Assembly (NCBI GenBank): GCA_963728975.1
Contig: CAVSMF010000001.1
Span: 1,550,001 to 1,614,000 of the forward strand
Source: DATFCK01 sp963728975
GTDB taxonomy: Bacteria; Verrucomicrobiota; Verrucomicrobiia; Chthoniobacterales; UBA10450
Direction of reading: 5' to 3'
Length of the DNA stretch: 64,000 bases
A model generated the notes under the pieces. The model saw only the letters and a list, made by a program, of their open reading frames with translations. It was not told where the DNA came from and searched no databases. Positions 61,358 through 64,000 of the stretch are shown piece after piece. The position numbers and the translations under genes were made by a program. Numbering within the stretch: the stretch's first letter is position 1; every line of letters begins with the position of its first letter.

Positions 61358-61576
61358 TCAGCTTCACGAAAGAGCATCCAAATAACAAACAGAAAGAAGA
61401 ATCGTCCGGGACGCCGGTTGGCTGGCAAATATCGGCAACCCTTGCGGGCTAAACGCCGGCGGACGCCTGGCGGCGTTGCTCCTCAGTCACAGAACGGCGC
61501 GGCTATGCTCCTCCGTCGCGCCTTTCCGGGCCCCGCCATAGCTTCAGCCCACTCATTCCCAATTTGGGAGAGGGGT

Positions 61577-63799
61577 TCAGGGCAGGGAGAGCGGATTCAT
61601 CCGGTTAGGATCACCAATTGCCGTCCGGTTTCGGTAGAGTTCCAAGTCTTTTTGCAGGGCCGTGGCCAAACTCTGGTTGCCCTGCCGGCTGGCTCTTTGA
61701 AGACCCTGTCCAGCAGTTTCAACGGCTTCGTTGAAGCGGCCATTCTCCGCGTAGGCCGCGGCTATGGTGCGAAGAATTCTTGCGTCCGGGTCCGGCAAAA
61801 GTTCTTTCAGGCGGTGCGCATATCGCAGCGCTTTGGCCCCGTCCCGGATGGACCGATTGGTTGAGGTTGCCAGAACCCACCCCAGATTGTTAAGAGCGTC
61901 GATATTGCCCGGGTCGACCCGAATTACCTCTTCCCACTGCGATATTGCCTGATCGGATTTTCCGCTCTGCTCCAGAACGATTCCCAGGTTATTCCGAGCC
62001 TTGGTGAATCGCGGTGAAGCCTTTAAAGCCTGTCGATATTCGCTCAGGGCCTCTTTGGTATCTCCCTTTTCGAAATAGCAATTTCCCAGATTGTAGTGAG
62101 CCTCACCGTAGCCCGGCTCCAATTGAATTGTATTTTTGTATTGGGCGATGGCGGCATCGACCTCGCCTTTTCTGAGAAGGCTGGTGGCCAGATTGCAGCG
62201 TGCGTTTACGTGTTCCGGCTGCAGCGCGAGCTCCTGTTCGAATTGTCCGATGGCCGCATCAACCTCGCCTTTTTGAAGGAAGGCGTTGCCCAGATTGTAG
62301 TGGGCGGTTCGATGGTTGGGCAGAATGCGAATGGCGGTCTGAAGATGATCGATCGCTTCGTCAATTTGGCCGTTCTTGGTCAATGCCACACCGAGATTGT
62401 TGTGCGCGTAGGGGGAGGTGGGCCGGAGATATAACGCCGTCCGAAATTCCGATACAGCTTTGTCAATTTCGCCCCGGCCAAAGAAAAAGTCGCCCAGGCC
62501 GTTATGCGCGATGTCGTTATCCTTGGTGACGGCGAGGGTGTGATTCCAGAGCGTTTCGCTGTCGCGCCAATAACCGGTTTGAATGTAGGCGGAGCAAGTT
62601 AGAGCCAGAATCACAATCACGGCTCCGACGTTAGAAATCTGCCGGAGCAGATCATGCGAACGTGAGAAGTCGGCCAATGTCCAGACCGCGAGAATGGAGA
62701 GCCCGATTTGGGGAAGATAGGTGTAGCGATCGGCATGGGCTTGCATGCCTACCTGGATAATTCCCACGACTGGCCCCAGCATTCCCAAGTACCAAAACCA
62801 GCCGGTAAAAATATAGGGGCGTGTTTTCCGCAAAATCACCGCCGCCAGGGTGATCGAAACGATCATCAAGCCGGCCAGCGCGATTTCCGCCGGCGCCAGC
62901 CGGTTTGATGGATGCGGATAAAACGGAGCCAGCCCCGTGGGCCAGATCGTCTCCCGAATATATGTGACGCAACTGACGACGGCATTCTCAATCCGGTAGG
63001 AGAAGGGGAGCCGCTCGATTGAAGCGGTGGCAGTTTTCTGAGCGAGCAATGTCACGATGCCGGATGCGGCAGCCAGGGCAAATAGGGGGAGCTTTTCGAG
63101 TATCAGCCGAAAGACCGACTTTCGGTGGTAGCGACCCAGTGGCCAGTAATCCAGCAGCAAAAGCAGAAAAGGCAGCGTCACCAGCATCGGCTTGGACATC
63201 AGGCCGAGAGCAAAGAAGAGAAGGAGTGCCGCGTAACGAGGAGCAGACCGGATCCGGGTAAATCGGACGTAAGCAACCAGGGCCAACATGAAGAATAATC
63301 CGCTCAAAACATCCTTGCGCTCGGCGATCCACGCGACCGATTCGGCTCGCAATGGATGGATTGCAAATAGGGCGGCCACCAATCCGCTGCGCCAGGACGC
63401 CCCTGTCATTTCTCGCAGGCCCAGGAAAAGAACGATCACTGCCGCGGTGTGCAGGAGCACATTGGTAAAATGATGGCCGCCGGGATTGAGACCATACAAC
63501 TGACAGTCGAGCATGTGAGACAGCCAGGTCAGCGGATGCCAGTTGCTGGAATAAAAATGAGTGAACGCCCAAACAATTCCGGCGCGCGTGATCCCGGCTG
63601 CTACTGCCGGGTTTTCATAAACGTAGGTGTCATCATCGTAATTGACGAATCCGGCCCGCAGTGTTTGCCCGAACACTATCCAAACCAGCCCAATCAGGAT
63701 GAAACAGATTGCAATTGCTTCGGCCCGCCTGCTCCGAGCGGGGGCAGTCCCGAAGTTCTTACCGGCATGAAATTTCTTTTTGTCTCTGGCCGGCCTCAT
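61577..63799 (-). CDS. Membrane glycosyltransferase-like protein with C-terminal TPR repeats
   Basis: ATG 63799 gives 740 aa and overlaps the trpB stop (ATGA). About 10 membrane helices (residues about 25-400) open with 'VNYDDDTYVYENPAV', an acidic first loop like GT-C/TMTC-type O-mannosyltransferases. 'FYSSNWHPLTWLSHMLDCQL' and 'HPLRAESVAWIAERKDVLSG' are hallmarks of that group. From about residue 430 to 680 at least six TPRs follow ('AHNNLGVALTKNGQIDEAID', 'AHYNLGNAFLQKGEVDAAIG'). It may glycosylate exported proteins, inferred from TMTC proteins. A downstream tail of about 60 residues has no known domain. Confidence 0.82.
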   Translation of the reverse strand: MRPARDKKKFHAGKNFGTAPARSRRAEAIAICFILIGLVWIVFGQTLRAGFVNYDDDTYVYENPAVAAGITRAGIVWAFTHFYSSNWHPLTWLSHMLDCQLYGLNPGGHHFTNVLLHTAAVIVLFLGLREMTGASWRSGLVAALFAIHPLRAESVAWIAERKDVLSGLFFMLALVAYVRFTRIRSAPRYAALLLFFALGLMSKPMLVTLPFLLLLLDYWPLGRYHRKSVFRLILEKLPLFALAAASGIVTLLAQKTATASIERLPFSYRIENAVVSCVTYIRETIWPTGLAPFYPHPSNRLAPAEIALAGLMIVSITLAAVILRKTRPYIFTGWFWYLGMLGPVVGIIQVGMQAHADRYTYLPQIGLSILAVWTLADFSRSHDLLRQISNVGAVIVILALTCSAYIQTGYWRDSETLWNHTLAVTKDNDIAHNGLGDFFFGRGEIDKAVSEFRTALYLRPTSPYAHNNLGVALTKNGQIDEAIDHLQTAIRILPNHRTAHYNLGNAFLQKGEVDAAIGQFEQELALQPEHVNARCNLATSLLRKGEVDAAIAQYKNTIQLEPGYGEAHYNLGNCYFEKGDTKEALSEYRQALKASPRFTKARNNLGIVLEQSGKSDQAISQWEEVIRVDPGNIDALNNLGWVLATSTNRSIRDGAKALRYAHRLKELLPDPDARILRTIAAAYAENGRFNEAVETAGQGLQRASRQGNQSLATALQKDLELYRNRTAIGDPNRMNPLSLP

Positions 63800-64000
63800 G
63801 TTGGCCGCCGGGTGAATTTCTCGCTGCCAGGTGCGGGCAAAAAATGTGCCGCTGCCTGATCGACATCCTTGTCGCCCCGCCCGGAGCAATTCGCCACGAT
63901 AACCTGGTTGCCGGACAAGAGCGGTCCTTGTTTCAAGAGATAGGCGATGGCGTGGGCTGTCTCCAGAGCTGGAATAATCCCTTCGGTCTCGGACAAAACT
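63796..64000 (-). CDS. trpB: Tryptophan synthase beta chain, C-terminal end (5' part outside window)
   Basis: The frame is open to the window edge and covers the last 67 residues. 'SETEGIIPALETAHAIAYLL' and 'VIVANCSGRGDKDVDQAAA' are the conserved end of TrpB, the PLP enzyme that joins indole and serine. The final 'PGSEKFTRRPT' is an added tail. Its stop overlaps the start of the TPR membrane protein gene. Confidence 0.92.
   Translation of the reverse strand, partial: VLSETEGIIPALETAHAIAYLLKQGPLLSGNQVIVANCSGRGDKDVDQAAAHFLPAPGSEKFTRRPT

Overview
The window looks like a chromosomal segment of a GC-rich (roughly 58-60% by eye) Gram-negative bacterium, most probably a soil member of Verrucomicrobiota (Spartobacteria/Chthoniobacterales-like). 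This is an inference from protein style: pyruvate phosphate dikinase, separate CoaB and CoaC, CdaA, HemQ, an Rhs protein next to a RAYT transposase, a tiny Lys-rich protein, and many extragenic palindromes. No rRNA or other decisive marker is present.

Layout. (1) 1-24.6 kb is one large exopolysaccharide/capsule locus: a BY-kinase/co-polymerase cut by the left edge, a Wzx-like flippase, about ten glycosyltransferase genes (two encode two-domain proteins, one of them an internal duplication), two hexapeptide acyltransferases, two O-antigen ligase/polymerase-like membrane proteins, a convergent WbaP/WcaJ-type priming transferase and a GT39-like membrane transferase. Most genes are joined by ATGA or short overlaps, so they read as one or two long operons. 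(2) 24.6-28.2 kb holds ppdK and a single-repeat PUR-family protein, with palindromic repeats between them. (3) 28.6-37.1 kb is an accessory island: a small secreted protein, an Rhs/YD-repeat protein split by one frameshift, a secreted protein directly behind the Rhs tail, RAYT transposase remains, two copies of a RAYT-derived MITE-like element, Rhs debris and a secreted protein with a duplicated domain. (4) 37.1-64 kb is mostly housekeeping: rnr, a PEBP protein, folP-cdaA with an overlapping one-TM microprotein at the cdaR position, a SprT-like protein, rodA, scpA, an epimerase, a five-unit 185-bp tandem repeat array, an ABC ATPase, dxs-xseB, a degenerate receiver protein, gcvT-gcvH, a catalytically dead rhomboid-like protein, hemQ, tRNA-Ser(GGA), a hexapeptide nucleotidyltransferase-like protein, cysS-ispF-suhB, a 21-aa basic peptide gene with its own terminator, coaB-coaC-gmk-yicC, a TPR/GT39-like protein, and the 3' end of trpB.

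How it fits together: the EPS locus provides priming (19120-20514), stepwise glycosyl transfer, acyl decoration, flipping (1705-3039), polymerisation and chain-length control/phosphorylation (2-1318). The housekeeping half shows operons for c-di-AMP/folate, isoprenoid precursors (dxs, ispF), CoA and GMP synthesis. The most unusual features are the 185-bp structured tandem array, the cdaA-overlapping microprotein, the MITE that has rewritten the ends of two neighbouring genes, the 21-aa gene, and several families of extragenic palindromes, one apparently read into the C-terminus of IspF.
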